Part shown: positions 1 through 8,416 of the stretch, piece after piece
Numbering within the stretch: the first letter of the stretch is position 1
Layout: every line of letters starts with the position of its first letter
Assembly (NCBI GenBank): GCA_003611805.1
Contig: RAYM01000014.1
Span: 1 to 64,000, forward strand
Origin: a bacterium 1xD42-87
GTDB taxonomy: Bacteria; Bacillota; Clostridia; Lachnospirales; Lachnospiraceae
Length of the DNA stretch: 64,000 bases
Direction of reading: 5' to 3'
Position numbers and translations under genes: made by a program
Notes under the pieces: generated by a model
Database searches by the model: none
What the model was told of the DNA's origin: nothing
Seen by the model: only the letters and a program-made list of their open reading frames with translations

Positions 1-1431
1 TTTCGCAGAATATCCAGTTCTGCGAAATTGCTACAGACAGACTGCCAGACCTGGTGGGAGGATATGCAGAAGGAAAACTGCTTGACAAAGATAGCATGGC
101 AGTACACGGAGACGCTTCCGCAGGAGACCATGGATTTTCTGTGGGGAATCGCTGAGGATTACGCGAAGGTGAAGCGCAGCGTCTATGAGCGGTATTCCGG
201 GATTACAGGTCTCGGGCAGCTGGGTTTTGTCTATGACATTATGACACAGATGCGCCACTGCGGGCTGCGGGAACAGCTTGGCCTTCCTTCTGTGTATTAT
301 GAACTCGCGGTGCGGGATGCTGTCACGGATATCAAGGGCATGTGGGGGATGCTGAAAAACAAAATACGTACCCTGATTTCGGCAAATGAGAATCTGAGTG
401 ACGATGACAGACTGTATCTGCGGACGGTTTTACGGCTTGATCCGGTATACGCCGCTATCCTGAACCGGGCGGATTACCCGGTGCCGGAGAAAGCGGAGGG
501 GCTGGACATTGACACGGAACGCCTGAACAGCCTTCTGCGCAGACTGACCAGAAGATATCTGGTTAAGCCTGTACCGTCGGGGACAGCAGACAGCTTCTGC
601 GTGTCGCCGGGCGGATATTCCTACAGGGACGGAGCGCTATGCCTCGTGTCAAGAGTACCCAGAAAAAGGATAAGACTTCCACTCAAGGACGGCCGGACAT
701 GTGACAGACAGCTGCGTATCTGTATCAGGCAAAGCGATGCCGCAATTGCGCTTCCGGTCAATGGGAAAATGCGGCGGCATGATGATTATCAAAATACCAT
801 TTTTGTACATCTAGGATACCGCGAAATGTGTACCCTGTCTTCCGAGAGGGTTTACGGGGAAGAACTTGGAGAATTGGCTTCCGCGAAGAGCGACTGGCTG
901 ATGGAGAAAAACCGGGAGCGGGGCAGGATGAAAAGCAGCTACCGAAAAAGCCTTGCTGAAGGAGACAGGAAAAAAGCGGCGGACATAGAGCTGAATAACC
1001 TTGGCGGCGTTAAGTATGATCGCCGGAAAAAGAAGGAACAGGCACAGATCGAGTCCTATATTAATGCCGGCATCAACCGAATGCTGGAGACAGAAAAACC
1101 GGGCACAATCGTTATTACAAAGCCTGTCACGATCCATAAAAAGAAACCCGGATATAAGCAGGCAAACAGGAAACATGCCGAAAGCCCGCAGGGATATGTC
1201 AGAAGAAGACTTTTGCAGAAATGCCAGACAAACGGCATTACCCTTGTGGAGATTTCTTCTAAAGGAACGGGGAGTATCTGTTCAGCATGCGGGGCGGAGG
1301 GAAAGCGACTTTCGCAGGGATTTATCTGCGGAGAGTGCGGTTTGCAAAGTTCTGTCGCTTTGAATGGAGCGAAAAGAATAGAGCAGATGTACAGGAAATT
1401 GCAGGCGGAGAAAAAAGAACAGGGAAAATGA
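1..1431 (+). CDS. TnpB-like protein, predicted nuclease-dead (5' end outside window)
   Basis: The reading frame is open to the left edge, so the gene is 5'-truncated by the window; the TTG at 28 is only the first possible start inside it. The C-terminus has the TnpB/IS605 OrfB zinc ribbon (CSACG, then CGECG) followed by a NGAKRI helix. The RuvC landmarks are recognisable but altered. The first motif reads FVHLGYREM (His where Asp is expected, base 808). The second reads IVITKPV (Thr where Glu is expected, base 1117). The third reads SSVALNGA where DRDxNAA is usual (bases 1351-1371). TnpB normally is an RNA-guided nuclease of IS200/IS605 elements. With all three acidic positions gone, this copy should bind RNA and DNA without cutting, as described for TldR repressors; that role is inference. 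No TnpA or left transposon end is visible. Confidence 0.8.
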   Translation, partial: FRRISSSAKLLQTDCQTWWEDMQKENCLTKIAWQYTETLPQETMDFLWGIAEDYAKVKRSVYERYSGITGLGQLGFVYDIMTQMRHCGLREQLGLPSVYYELAVRDAVTDIKGMWGMLKNKIRTLISANENLSDDDRLYLRTVLRLDPVYAAILNRADYPVPEKAEGLDIDTERLNSLLRRLTRRYLVKPVPSGTADSFCVSPGGYSYRDGALCLVSRVPRKRIRLPLKDGRTCDRQLRICIRQSDAAIALPVNGKMRRHDDYQNTIFVHLGYREMCTLSSERVYGEELGELASAKSDWLMEKNRERGRMKSSYRKSLAEGDRKKAADIELNNLGGVKYDRRKKKEQAQIESYINAGINRMLETEKPGTIVITKPVTIHKKKPGYKQANRKHAESPQGYVRRRLLQKCQTNGITLVEISSKGTGSICSACGAEGKRLSQGFICGECGLQSSVALNGAKRIEQMYRKLQAEKKEQGK

Positions 1432-1476
1432 TGTAACACAGGCTGATTCATGCAGTTCTGGGAATGAACCCCAATT

Positions 1477-1727
1477 GGGATGTTTACGGACATCCCGATG
1501 GAAGGTTTTATCGGATGATGCCGCAGGGCGGACGGATCGCAGAAATGTATGTTGCACATAAATGCTGTGTGAAAATACAGCGGGCTGGGAAACCTGCCGT
1601 AAGGCAGCTCCCAAACGGCATTACCTGAGCTGCCTTACGGCGGTTTTCCGATATGCCAGGACCGTAGCCGATACGGAGCGAAGCGGTCTTATACGAGTAT
1701 AAGACGCAGGCGGAAACGCCCGGCTAA
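1477..1727 (+). ncRNA. Candidate structured RNA downstream of the TnpB-like gene (possible guide RNA)
   Basis: This stretch lacks a convincing coding frame but is dense in inverted repeats. There is a 7-bp stem at 1477-1496. A perfect 14-bp stem pairs 1596-1609 with 1628-1641, extendable to about 22 bp with one U-G wobble and one mismatch. A 5-bp stem pairs 1662-1666 with 1672-1676. A 9-bp stem spans 1686-1705. A GGCG/CGCC stem with a GAAA tetraloop lies at 1709-1720. TnpB-family guide RNAs are normally encoded at or just past the 3' end of the protein gene and end in a short guide. By analogy the guide would follow about 1727 (TTCTTATGATGATTTG). Transcription and guide identity are inferred, not shown. 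Confidence 0.45.
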
Positions 1728-1787
1728 TTCTTATGATGATTTGTTGAAAAATGCACCTTGACAATTTCATACTTTATATCAGATGCC

Positions 1788-1816
1788 TTTACATTTCGTG
1801 GAAAAAATATTAGAAT
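1788..1816 (+). promoter_or_regulatory. Sigma-A-type promoter for the first AAA-like/PD-(D/E)XK gene
   Basis: TTTACA (1788-1793), a 17-base spacer and TAGAAT (1811-1816) lie about 30 bases before the start codon at 1848. A further TTGACA at 1758-1763 has no good -10 partner. Confidence 0.5.
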
Positions 1817-1847
1817 ATCGTTATAGGCAATGCGGGAGGTAAAGGGT

Positions 1848-3440
1848 ATGAAACGCAGATTTAATGTAACGGGTTCCTGTATGCCCCAGTGGCATTATAT
1901 GGTGCAGCTTGATGGCAGACTGAAAAAGATAAAAGAAGATTATGTGGATTATGGGAGTTATTTTGTCATCAATAAGGGCAGGCAGTATGGGAAGACTACC
2001 ACCTTGCGGGCTTTGGCTGAGTATCTGGCGGAAGATTATTTTGTGTTTTCTCTGGATTTTCAGGAGATGCCGGATGAAAAATTTGAGAGTGGGGATACAT
2101 TTTCTCTTGCCTTTGTAAGTATGCTGCGTGATGCTCTTGAAAATCGGGAAGATGAGGAAGTGCAGAAACTGTATGGTATGGTGTCGGATTTTATTGTGCA
2201 GAATCCTCAGATAGAAATGGATGAGATGTTTAAGCTCCTGAGCCGTATGTGCAGTGAAAGCGTCCGCCCAATCGTGCTTATTATTGACGAGGTGGACAGT
2301 GCGGGAAATAATCAAGTGTTTGTTAAATTTCTTGCATTGTTGAGAGGTGCCTATCTGAAACGGGATCGAAAGCCAATTTTTCATTCAGTCATCCTTGCCG
2401 GGGTATACAGCATTAAAAACCTGAAGCTGAAACTTCGCCCCGAATCGGAACACCAGTACAACAGCCCGTGGAACATTGCTGCTGACTTTGATATTGACAT
2501 GAATTTTTCGCCGGAACAGATTGCGGGGATGCTGTCAGAATATGAAGCTGATTATCATACAGGGATGGACATACGGGCTGTGGCGGAAGAAATTTATGCC
2601 TATACCTCGGGCTATCCGATGCTCGCCTCTTTGATCTGTAAGCGCATCGATGAAAAGATCATGGGAAGCGCCGGATTTGAGGATGCAAAAAAGGCGTGGT
2701 CCAAAGCGGGAATTGATAAAGCGGTTGATATGATATTAAAGGGAAGTAATCTGTTGTTTGAGAGCATGGTGAAACAGCTTGATACTTACGATGATCTTTA
2801 CAAAATAGTGGAGGATATCATATATTGCGGGAAAAGGATTCCGCATAGTCTGGAAGTAAAGTCTATAAACCTTGGCGTTATGTTTGGGTTTTTGAAGGAG
2901 GAAAACGGCCGTGTGACGGTGGCGAACCGCTTGTTTGAGATGTGCCTGCTGAATATGTTTATGGCAAAGGAAGCAATTCGCAGCGACATCTATGCGCAGG
3001 GCGGAAGCGACAGAATCGGATTTATCAAGAACAATCAACTGGATATGGATTTGGTTCTGGAAAAGTTTGTTTCCTATTTTACGGAAATATACAGCCAGAA
3101 GGATATGAAGTTTATTGAGAAATACGGTCGAAAGTTTTTCCTGCTGTACTTAAAACCTATTATTAATGGAAGTGGCAATTATTATCTCGAAGCACAGACG
3201 AGAGATGAAAGGCGCACGGACGTCATAGTAGATTACCTCGGCGAGCAGTTCATAGTCGAATTGAAGATCTGGCACGGCGATGAATACAACGAACGCGGCG
3301 AACAGCAGCTTGTGGATTATCTGAATTATTATCACAAGAATAAAGGTTATATGCTCAGCTTTAACTTTAACCAAAAGAAAGAAGTCGGTGTAAAAACAAT
3401 CACAGTCGGGGATAAGACTGTGGTGGAGGCGGTGGTGTAG
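1848..3440 (+). CDS. AAA-like ATPase with C-terminal PD-(D/E)XK nuclease-like domain (copy 1)
   Basis: The start is the ATG at 1848, which follows GGGAGG; an in-frame ATG at 1830 lacks this. The N-terminus has a P-loop-like GRQYGKTTT (Lys about residue 49, one residue shorter than a canonical Walker A). A Walker B-like LIIDEVDSA lies near residue 150. The C-terminus carries the PD-(D/E)XK-like signature: RRTDVIVD followed by FIVELKIW. This matches the AAA-ATPase-like plus PDDEXK_9 family, common in Lachnospiraceae and Bacteroidetes, whose biological role is not established. It is followed by a strong hairpin at 3488-3552. A paralogue with the same architecture sits at 38928-40514, on the far side of the glycan island and CHAT cassette. 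Confidence 0.85.
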   Translation: MKRRFNVTGSCMPQWHYMVQLDGRLKKIKEDYVDYGSYFVINKGRQYGKTTTLRALAEYLAEDYFVFSLDFQEMPDEKFESGDTFSLAFVSMLRDALENREDEEVQKLYGMVSDFIVQNPQIEMDEMFKLLSRMCSESVRPIVLIIDEVDSAGNNQVFVKFLALLRGAYLKRDRKPIFHSVILAGVYSIKNLKLKLRPESEHQYNSPWNIAADFDIDMNFSPEQIAGMLSEYEADYHTGMDIRAVAEEIYAYTSGYPMLASLICKRIDEKIMGSAGFEDAKKAWSKAGIDKAVDMILKGSNLLFESMVKQLDTYDDLYKIVEDIIYCGKRIPHSLEVKSINLGVMFGFLKEENGRVTVANRLFEMCLLNMFMAKEAIRSDIYAQGGSDRIGFIKNNQLDMDLVLEKFVSYFTEIYSQKDMKFIEKYGRKFFLLYLKPIINGSGNYYLEAQTRDERRTDVIVDYLGEQFIVELKIWHGDEYNERGEQQLVDYLNYYHKNKGYMLSFNFNQKKEVGVKTITVGDKTVVEAVV

Positions 3441-3487
3441 GATGATCGAGACATCCGCCGGATAGTCAAAACTGAATAGAGAAACAG

Positions 3488-3554
3488 AAAAATCTGATAT
3501 AAAGTATGGAATTGTCATAATCGAGGCAAGACATATTTTATGTCAGATTTTTTT
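3488..3554 (+). terminator. Strong terminator-like or attenuator hairpin
   Basis: Arms 3488-3508 and 3532-3552 pair over 21 positions with two G-U wobbles around a 23-base loop. The right arm ends in a T-run (3549-3554) and the left arm begins with A residues, as in bidirectional intrinsic terminators. It ends about 20 bases before the start codon of the first glycan gene. It may therefore terminate the upstream gene or attenuate transcription into the island. A possible promoter (TTGTCA 3512-3517, 16 bases, TATTTT 3534-3539) lies in the loop and right arm. Confidence 0.65.
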
Positions 3555-3574
3555 ATGAAAGGAAGGCGGAAGCG

Positions 3575-4945
3575 GTGGAACGATACAGGAAAAAGGATAT
3601 GCTGCAGACAGTGGATACCCTGCTTCGCGCCAACGATGTCATTATAAAGACTGTCCGTTCCAATTCGCAGGGAGTTGCAGAGGCTTTGGTGCAGTGTCAG
3701 GAGTCGGCGATTGCCCTTGGCACTTACATAGATACACTTGACGAAAAATATACGTCGCTCGTTCACGTTCTTGAGGATTACTGTGAAAACATTTACCAGA
3801 TGAGCGAGAATTTGTCGGATGAAAACCTTTGCCGGAAAGTGTCAAAAAAGATTCAGAAACAGTTGACAGGTTTGCAAAACAGCATCAAATACGATTTGCC
3901 GGAGGACAGGAAAGAGGTCGTGTTTCTTCCTTATAAGGCGTCTATGTGGGATTCTCTGGAGAGCGTCTGGAAGGCGGCGGATGCTGATGAGAATACGGAC
4001 GCCTATGTGATTCCGATTCCCTATTTTGATAAGAACCCGGATGGGACTTTTAGAGAAGAACACTACGAGGGGGATCAGTATCCGGCTTATGTGCCGGTTG
4101 CCCGGTATGACGAGTACGATCTGAAAACGCGCAGACCCGATGTGATTTATATTCACAATCCATATGATGAGTGCAATCATGTGACGAGTGTGCATCCCTA
4201 TTTCTACTCCAAAAATCTGAGAAATTTTACAGATAAACTGGTATATATTCCGTACTTTATCTTGGGAGAAATTGAGCCGGATAATCAGGCGGCAATCGAC
4301 GGCATGAAGCATTTCTGCTTTTTGCCGGGAACGATCTATGCCCATCAGGTAATCGTGCAGTCGGAAAACATGCGGCAGATTTATATCAACGAGTATATCA
4401 AGGCGGCAAAGGAAATGGGGCTGCCCGGTGAGCATGTGGACAGGAAGTTCCTGGAGAAGAAGTTTCTGGGGACGGGGTCACCGAAGATTGATAAGGTGTT
4501 AAATACCAGGAAAGAAGATTTGGAGATTCCGGCGGAGTGGCTGAAAATTATTGAAAAGCCGGACGGAAGCTGGAAGAAGATTGTTTTTTATAATACAAGC
4601 GTGAGTGCGCTTTTGCAGCACGGCGAGAAGATGCTGCGGAAGATGGAGTCTGTGTTTGAGATTTTTAAGGTAAACAGGGACGAGGTGGCGTTGCTGTGGA
4701 GACCGCATCCATTGATTCAGGCGACTATTGAGAGTATGAGACCGCGGATGTGGGAAGGGTATCAGGAGATTCGGGATCGGTATGTTGCGGAGGGGTGGGG
4801 TATTTACGATGATACGGCGGATTTGGATCGGGCGGTGGTTTTGAGTGATGCTTATTATGGGGATGGGAGCAGTGTGGTGAGGTTGTTTCAGATGGCGGGG
4901 AAGGTTGTTATGATGCAGATTTTTGATAGGGAAAGTGTATTATGA
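3575..4945 (+). CDS. CDP-glycerol glycerophosphotransferase-like protein
   Basis: The protein has 456 residues and a GTG start preceded by AGGAAGG. The first ~110 residues are helical and not recognisable. The remainder resembles the glycerophosphotransferase family of teichoic-acid polymerases (TagB/TagF type), a GT-B fold. Visible landmarks are KLVYIPYFI, VQSENMRQIYI, LGTGSPKIDKV, VFYNTSVSALL, LLWRPHP near the centre of the C-terminal half, and YYGDGSSVVRLFQMAGK near the end. The likely role is transfer of a glycerol-phosphate or ribitol-phosphate-like group to a glycan at the cytoplasmic membrane face. No TagD-like CDP-glycerol synthase is present here. It opens the glycan operon and overlaps the next gene by four bases (ATGA), indicating translational coupling. 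Confidence 0.72.
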   Translation: MERYRKKDMLQTVDTLLRANDVIIKTVRSNSQGVAEALVQCQESAIALGTYIDTLDEKYTSLVHVLEDYCENIYQMSENLSDENLCRKVSKKIQKQLTGLQNSIKYDLPEDRKEVVFLPYKASMWDSLESVWKAADADENTDAYVIPIPYFDKNPDGTFREEHYEGDQYPAYVPVARYDEYDLKTRRPDVIYIHNPYDECNHVTSVHPYFYSKNLRNFTDKLVYIPYFILGEIEPDNQAAIDGMKHFCFLPGTIYAHQVIVQSENMRQIYINEYIKAAKEMGLPGEHVDRKFLEKKFLGTGSPKIDKVLNTRKEDLEIPAEWLKIIEKPDGSWKKIVFYNTSVSALLQHGEKMLRKMESVFEIFKVNRDEVALLWRPHPLIQATIESMRPRMWEGYQEIRDRYVAEGWGIYDDTADLDRAVVLSDAYYGDGSSVVRLFQMAGKVVMMQIFDRESVL

Positions 4946-6171
4946 AAAATTCCGTGATAAAAAGTATAAATGACGTTATAGCAGATGAAGACTGTATGTG
5001 GATAATCTCGGATGAGTTGCCATGCCTGTTTCGATATGATTATTTAATGCAGAAAATAGAGCTAAAAGAAATATTTCCTGAAACGGTGAGTGGCATTTGT
5101 CCCTTCTCACGTATGGTGAAGTTGGGAAATGAGATATATTTTATCCCTTGGTTGGTGAAAGATATCTATTATTATGACATAACAAAAGATGAGATTTATA
5201 AATTAGATATCTTTTTTAAAGAATTCAGTAGTGATAATTGGAGAAGGACAGAAGCGGTTGTAGTAGAGGGGAATTTGTATTGTATCAACAGGGCTCCAGA
5301 TGCAGTCATAGAAATTAATCCTGTTACGAAAGAAGTGCAGGTGTTTCAAGTTGACATGCAGTTATATGCAGACAGCATACTTCCTTGGAGGGAATGGACG
5401 GTATACCCTGCCCCATGTTTTTATCGTGAGAAAATTATATGGACAAACTATAAAAATATATTAACTGTATTTGATATAAGAACCAAACAGTTCTCTGTTA
5501 AAAAGATAGAAGAGGTGTCAAAGGAAAAACCGAAACGGTCATCAAATATTACAGAGGATTTCATTATTGGCGTAAAGAGTTTTGAAGAGGCATTATGGCT
5601 ATTTACCTTTGAGGGAAGAGTTTATCGATATGATAATGCCATACATAAAATAGAAAGTGGATTGTTTGAAGGTTATGCATATTATGATGATGCGGATGGA
5701 GTAGTCGTTTCTTCTTTATACGATATAGTGCCAATAGAAAATGAGCTGTTTTTTATTCCCGCCTATAAAAATAAATGTATAAAATATAACGGCAGTACGA
5801 AGCAATATGAGAAAACTCTAAATAATTATACTCAAAGCTGGGAATTTAACAGGAGAAATTATACTATATGCAAAGTCATTGATAATAAAAAGATATTGTT
5901 GTATAGCTATTATGAAAATATTTTCTATATTCTGGATACTGAAAAAAATGGCGTGCTGGAATGTAAGATAGAAGATTCCTGGATGAAATTTGCAAAAGAG
6001 AATCCGTTATTTGTACAAGCTGTAAATAAAAATTTTATGAGAGAAGAGATGTATGAATTTGATGATTTGGAATGGCTGATACAGAGCGTGATTGTGGATG
6101 GCAAAAAGGAAAAGAGAAAACTATCAGTTGGTATTGTGGGGAAACAAATATATGTGGCAAATGTTGAATAG
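4942..6171 (+). CDS. Hypothetical protein, probable beta-propeller
   Basis: 409 residues, not assigned to a named family. It shows repeated aromatic strand patterns typical of propeller blades, such as GNEIYFIPW, GNLYCINR, EKIIWTNY, EALWLFTF, NELFFIPAY and ENIFYILD, spaced about 45-60 residues apart; six or seven blades are plausible. There is no signal peptide or membrane segment, so a cytoplasmic role is expected. Its start overlaps the stop of the CDP-glycerol-transferase-like gene, suggesting the two proteins work together, perhaps as enzyme and scaffold or carbohydrate-binding partner; that is inference. Codon use is AT-rich like the rest of the island. Confidence 0.65.
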   Translation: MKNSVIKSINDVIADEDCMWIISDELPCLFRYDYLMQKIELKEIFPETVSGICPFSRMVKLGNEIYFIPWLVKDIYYYDITKDEIYKLDIFFKEFSSDNWRRTEAVVVEGNLYCINRAPDAVIEINPVTKEVQVFQVDMQLYADSILPWREWTVYPAPCFYREKIIWTNYKNILTVFDIRTKQFSVKKIEEVSKEKPKRSSNITEDFIIGVKSFEEALWLFTFEGRVYRYDNAIHKIESGLFEGYAYYDDADGVVVSSLYDIVPIENELFFIPAYKNKCIKYNGSTKQYEKTLNNYTQSWEFNRRNYTICKVIDNKKILLYSYYENIFYILDTEKNGVLECKIEDSWMKFAKENPLFVQAVNKNFMREEMYEFDDLEWLIQSVIVDGKKEKRKLSVGIVGKQIYVANVE

Positions 6172-6214
6172 AAATTTTAACTAGCTTGAAAATAGGAATA
6201 GGGGCGAGGGAAGT

Positions 6215-7180
6215 ATGAAAAGAAAAAGAATTTTGGTTACAGGAGGAGCCGGATTTATAGGTTCCCATTTATGTGAAAAATTATTAGAACAGGGAAATGA
6301 TGTTATCTGTATGGATAATTTATTTACCGGACAGAAGGATAACATACGCCATTTGATGAGTAATTCGTATTTTGAGTTTATTCGCAAAGATATTTTGGAA
6401 GACATATATGTAGAATGTGACCAGATCTATAATCTCGCCTGTCCCGCCAGTCCTGTTTATTATCAGTATGATCCGATAAAAACAGGCAAGACAAATGTGA
6501 TAGGGGCATTGCACGCCTTGGGATTGGCAAAACGATGTCATGCACGTATTTTGCAGGCAAGTACCAGCGAGGTTTATGGTGATCCTCAAATGCATCCACA
6601 GCCGGAAAGTTATAGAGGATATGTGAATCCAATCGGAATTCGTTCCTGTTATGACGAAGGAAAGAGAATGGTGGAAACGTTATTTTTTGATTATCACAGG
6701 CAGCATGACGTTGATATAAAAGTAATTCGTATTTTTAATACATATGGAGCACGAATGCGTCTGGATGATGGAAGAGTCATTTCTAACTTTATTGTGCAGG
6801 CATTGAAGGGGGATGATATTACTATTTATGGAGACGGAAAACAAACCAGAAGCTTTTGTTATATAGATGATCTGGTTGAGGGAATGACAAGAATGATGAA
6901 TAGCAAGTCTGGTTTTACGGGACCGGTAAATATAGGAAATCCCGGTGAATTTACAATGGTAGAGCTTGCTGGTTTGATTATTAATTTGACTGGTTCCAAA
7001 TCGAGAATCGTTTATAAACCATTGCCGCAGGATGACCCCATGCAAAGGAAGCCGGATATTGAACTGGCCAAACAGAACCTTGGCTGGGAACCAACGGTTT
7101 CATTAGAGGAAGGACTCAAAAAGACGATAAAGTATTTTGCAAATAAATTGAGAGAAGAAAATGAATTAACAATACCGTAG
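6215..7180 (+). CDS. UDP-glucuronate decarboxylase / UDP-xylose synthase-like SDR enzyme
   Basis: An extended short-chain dehydrogenase of 321 residues. The N-terminal NAD-binding motif is [10 protein letters not shown]. The STSEVYGDP segment holds the Ser/Thr region. The catalytic Tyr and Lys lie in SCYDEGKR, and [14 protein letters not shown] is the hallmark of UDP-xylose synthases rather than of 4,6-dehydratases. It would convert UDP-glucuronate to UDP-xylose with NAD+ in the cytoplasm. The GalE-like epimerase at 10790 could turn that product into UDP-arabinose. The start has a GAGGGA ribosome site about 5 bases upstream. It begins a run of sugar-modifying genes. Confidence 0.85.
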   Translation: MKRKRILVTGGAGFIGSHLCEKLLEQGNDVICMDNLFTGQKDNIRHLMSNSYFEFIRKDILEDIYVECDQIYNLACPASPVYYQYDPIKTGKTNVIGALHALGLAKRCHARILQASTSEVYGDPQMHPQPESYRGYVNPIGIRSCYDEGKRMVETLFFDYHRQHDVDIKVIRIFNTYGARMRLDDGRVISNFIVQALKGDDITIYGDGKQTRSFCYIDDLVEGMTRMMNSKSGFTGPVNIGNPGEFTMVELAGLIINLTGSKSRIVYKPLPQDDPMQRKPDIELAKQNLGWEPTVSLEEGLKKTIKYFANKLREENELTIP

Positions 7181-7235
7181 ATTTAGTTTTTAAATATTTT
7201 TGGTAAACAAAACGGTATAAGGGGAGAGAGACATA

Positions 7236-8414
7236 ATGGATAGACAACCAGTTTTTACAGTTATTATACCAACTTATAACAGAGAACACTTTTTGAAGAG
7301 GACAGTAGACAGTATCTTATCACAGACATTTAAGGATTTTGAGCTGATTATTGTAGACGATGGATCGACAGATCACACGAAAGATTTAATAGATACCTAT
7401 GAAGATGATAGAATTGTATATTTTTATAAAGAGAATGGCGGACAAAATTCTGCAGTTAATGTGGGATTACAAAAGGCAAGAGGGGAATATATCGCGTTTT
7501 GTGACTCTGACGATACATGGATGCCTGAAAAGTTAGAAAAATGTATGGAGAAGTATCAGGAGGATAAGGAGGTAAAAGTAGTATACACTTGGACCGGCAT
7601 TATAAAAACAGTGGAGGGTGTGCAAAAAATTGAAGCGATTAGGGATGATAGCTGTGAAGGTTGGTGCTACAAAGAGGTGATAGAGCAAGGCTATTTGACA
7701 TCGCCTTCCTTTTTGACTTGTAAAAAGGAATGTTTTGATGTGATCGGTCTTCTGCCAACCGATGTTTTTCTGTGTCAGGATGATGATTTGTGTTTCCGAT
7801 TGTGCAAGCATTTTAAAGTAGGATTGGTCAGAGAGATATTGGGTGTTTATAATTTTGACGCTTCTGGCAGAATCATGTCACATAAAAAAAGGTGTGCTGA
7901 TGACTATGTAAAATTTTTGGATAAATGGAGTAACGAAATAGTAGAAGTTTGCGGGAACGGGCTGCTGGTAAAAAGATATATTCAGGCGTCTTGGTACTAT
8001 ATGGAGATTGATGAGGTTAATCTGGCTAAAGATACATACGGTCATGCATGTGAATTAGAAGGCAGATCCTTGGAAGAAGTGAGGAATGAGCTTACACGCG
8101 ACCTGCATGTCGATGAGGAAATAATAATTTATGGAACAGGATATTGGGGAAAAAAGACTTATAGAATGTTAAAAATGCTGGGATTTCAGAAATTTATATT
8201 TGTAGTCACTCATGCAGCACAGACGGAAGAGGCTTGGGAAGAGATTCCGATTAAAGGAATAGGGGAGATGGGTTTTTACAAGGAAGAATCTATGATTATA
8301 GCGTCTTCAGACTATTATGATGAGATGCGGAAAACAGCTGAAGAAAAAGGGTTTTACAAGATTATTTCCTATATGCAGATTAAAAATATGATATTTGACA
8401 GGGAGGATTTATAA
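7236..8414 (+). CDS. GT2 family glycosyltransferase with C-terminal Rossmann-like module
   Basis: Residues 1-220 are a GT-A domain: FTVIIPTYNRE at the start, IIVDDGSTDHT for nucleotide binding, FCDSDDTW as the DxD motif, and a CQDDDL acidic motif. Residues about 285-392 form a separate module with IIIYGTGYWGKKTY, then a stretch ending in a strand near MIIASS. The same module occurs in twelve other proteins of this island. The substrate cannot be read from sequence. A clear GGGGAGAG ribosome site precedes the ATG, and the next gene starts two bases after the stop. Confidence 0.82.
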   Translation: MDRQPVFTVIIPTYNREHFLKRTVDSILSQTFKDFELIIVDDGSTDHTKDLIDTYEDDRIVYFYKENGGQNSAVNVGLQKARGEYIAFCDSDDTWMPEKLEKCMEKYQEDKEVKVVYTWTGIIKTVEGVQKIEAIRDDSCEGWCYKEVIEQGYLTSPSFLTCKKECFDVIGLLPTDVFLCQDDDLCFRLCKHFKVGLVREILGVYNFDASGRIMSHKKRCADDYVKFLDKWSNEIVEVCGNGLLVKRYIQASWYYMEIDEVNLAKDTYGHACELEGRSLEEVRNELTRDLHVDEEIIIYGTGYWGKKTYRMLKMLGFQKFIFVVTHAAQTEEAWEEIPIKGIGEMGFYKEESMIIASSDYYDEMRKTAEEKGFYKIISYMQIKNMIFDREDL

Positions 8415-8416
8415 AG

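Noticed and set aside
1830..1847. ATG 1830 as start of the first AAA-like gene
   Set aside because: It lies upstream of the GGGAGG site that fits ATG 1848, and the paralogue at 38928 starts at the equivalent of 1848.
5672..5690. Match of about 11 bases between the putative guide after 1727 and the propeller gene
   Set aside because: The string codes for ordinary Tyr/Asp-rich sequence, is inside a coding region, and such short matches occur by chance in AT-rich DNA.
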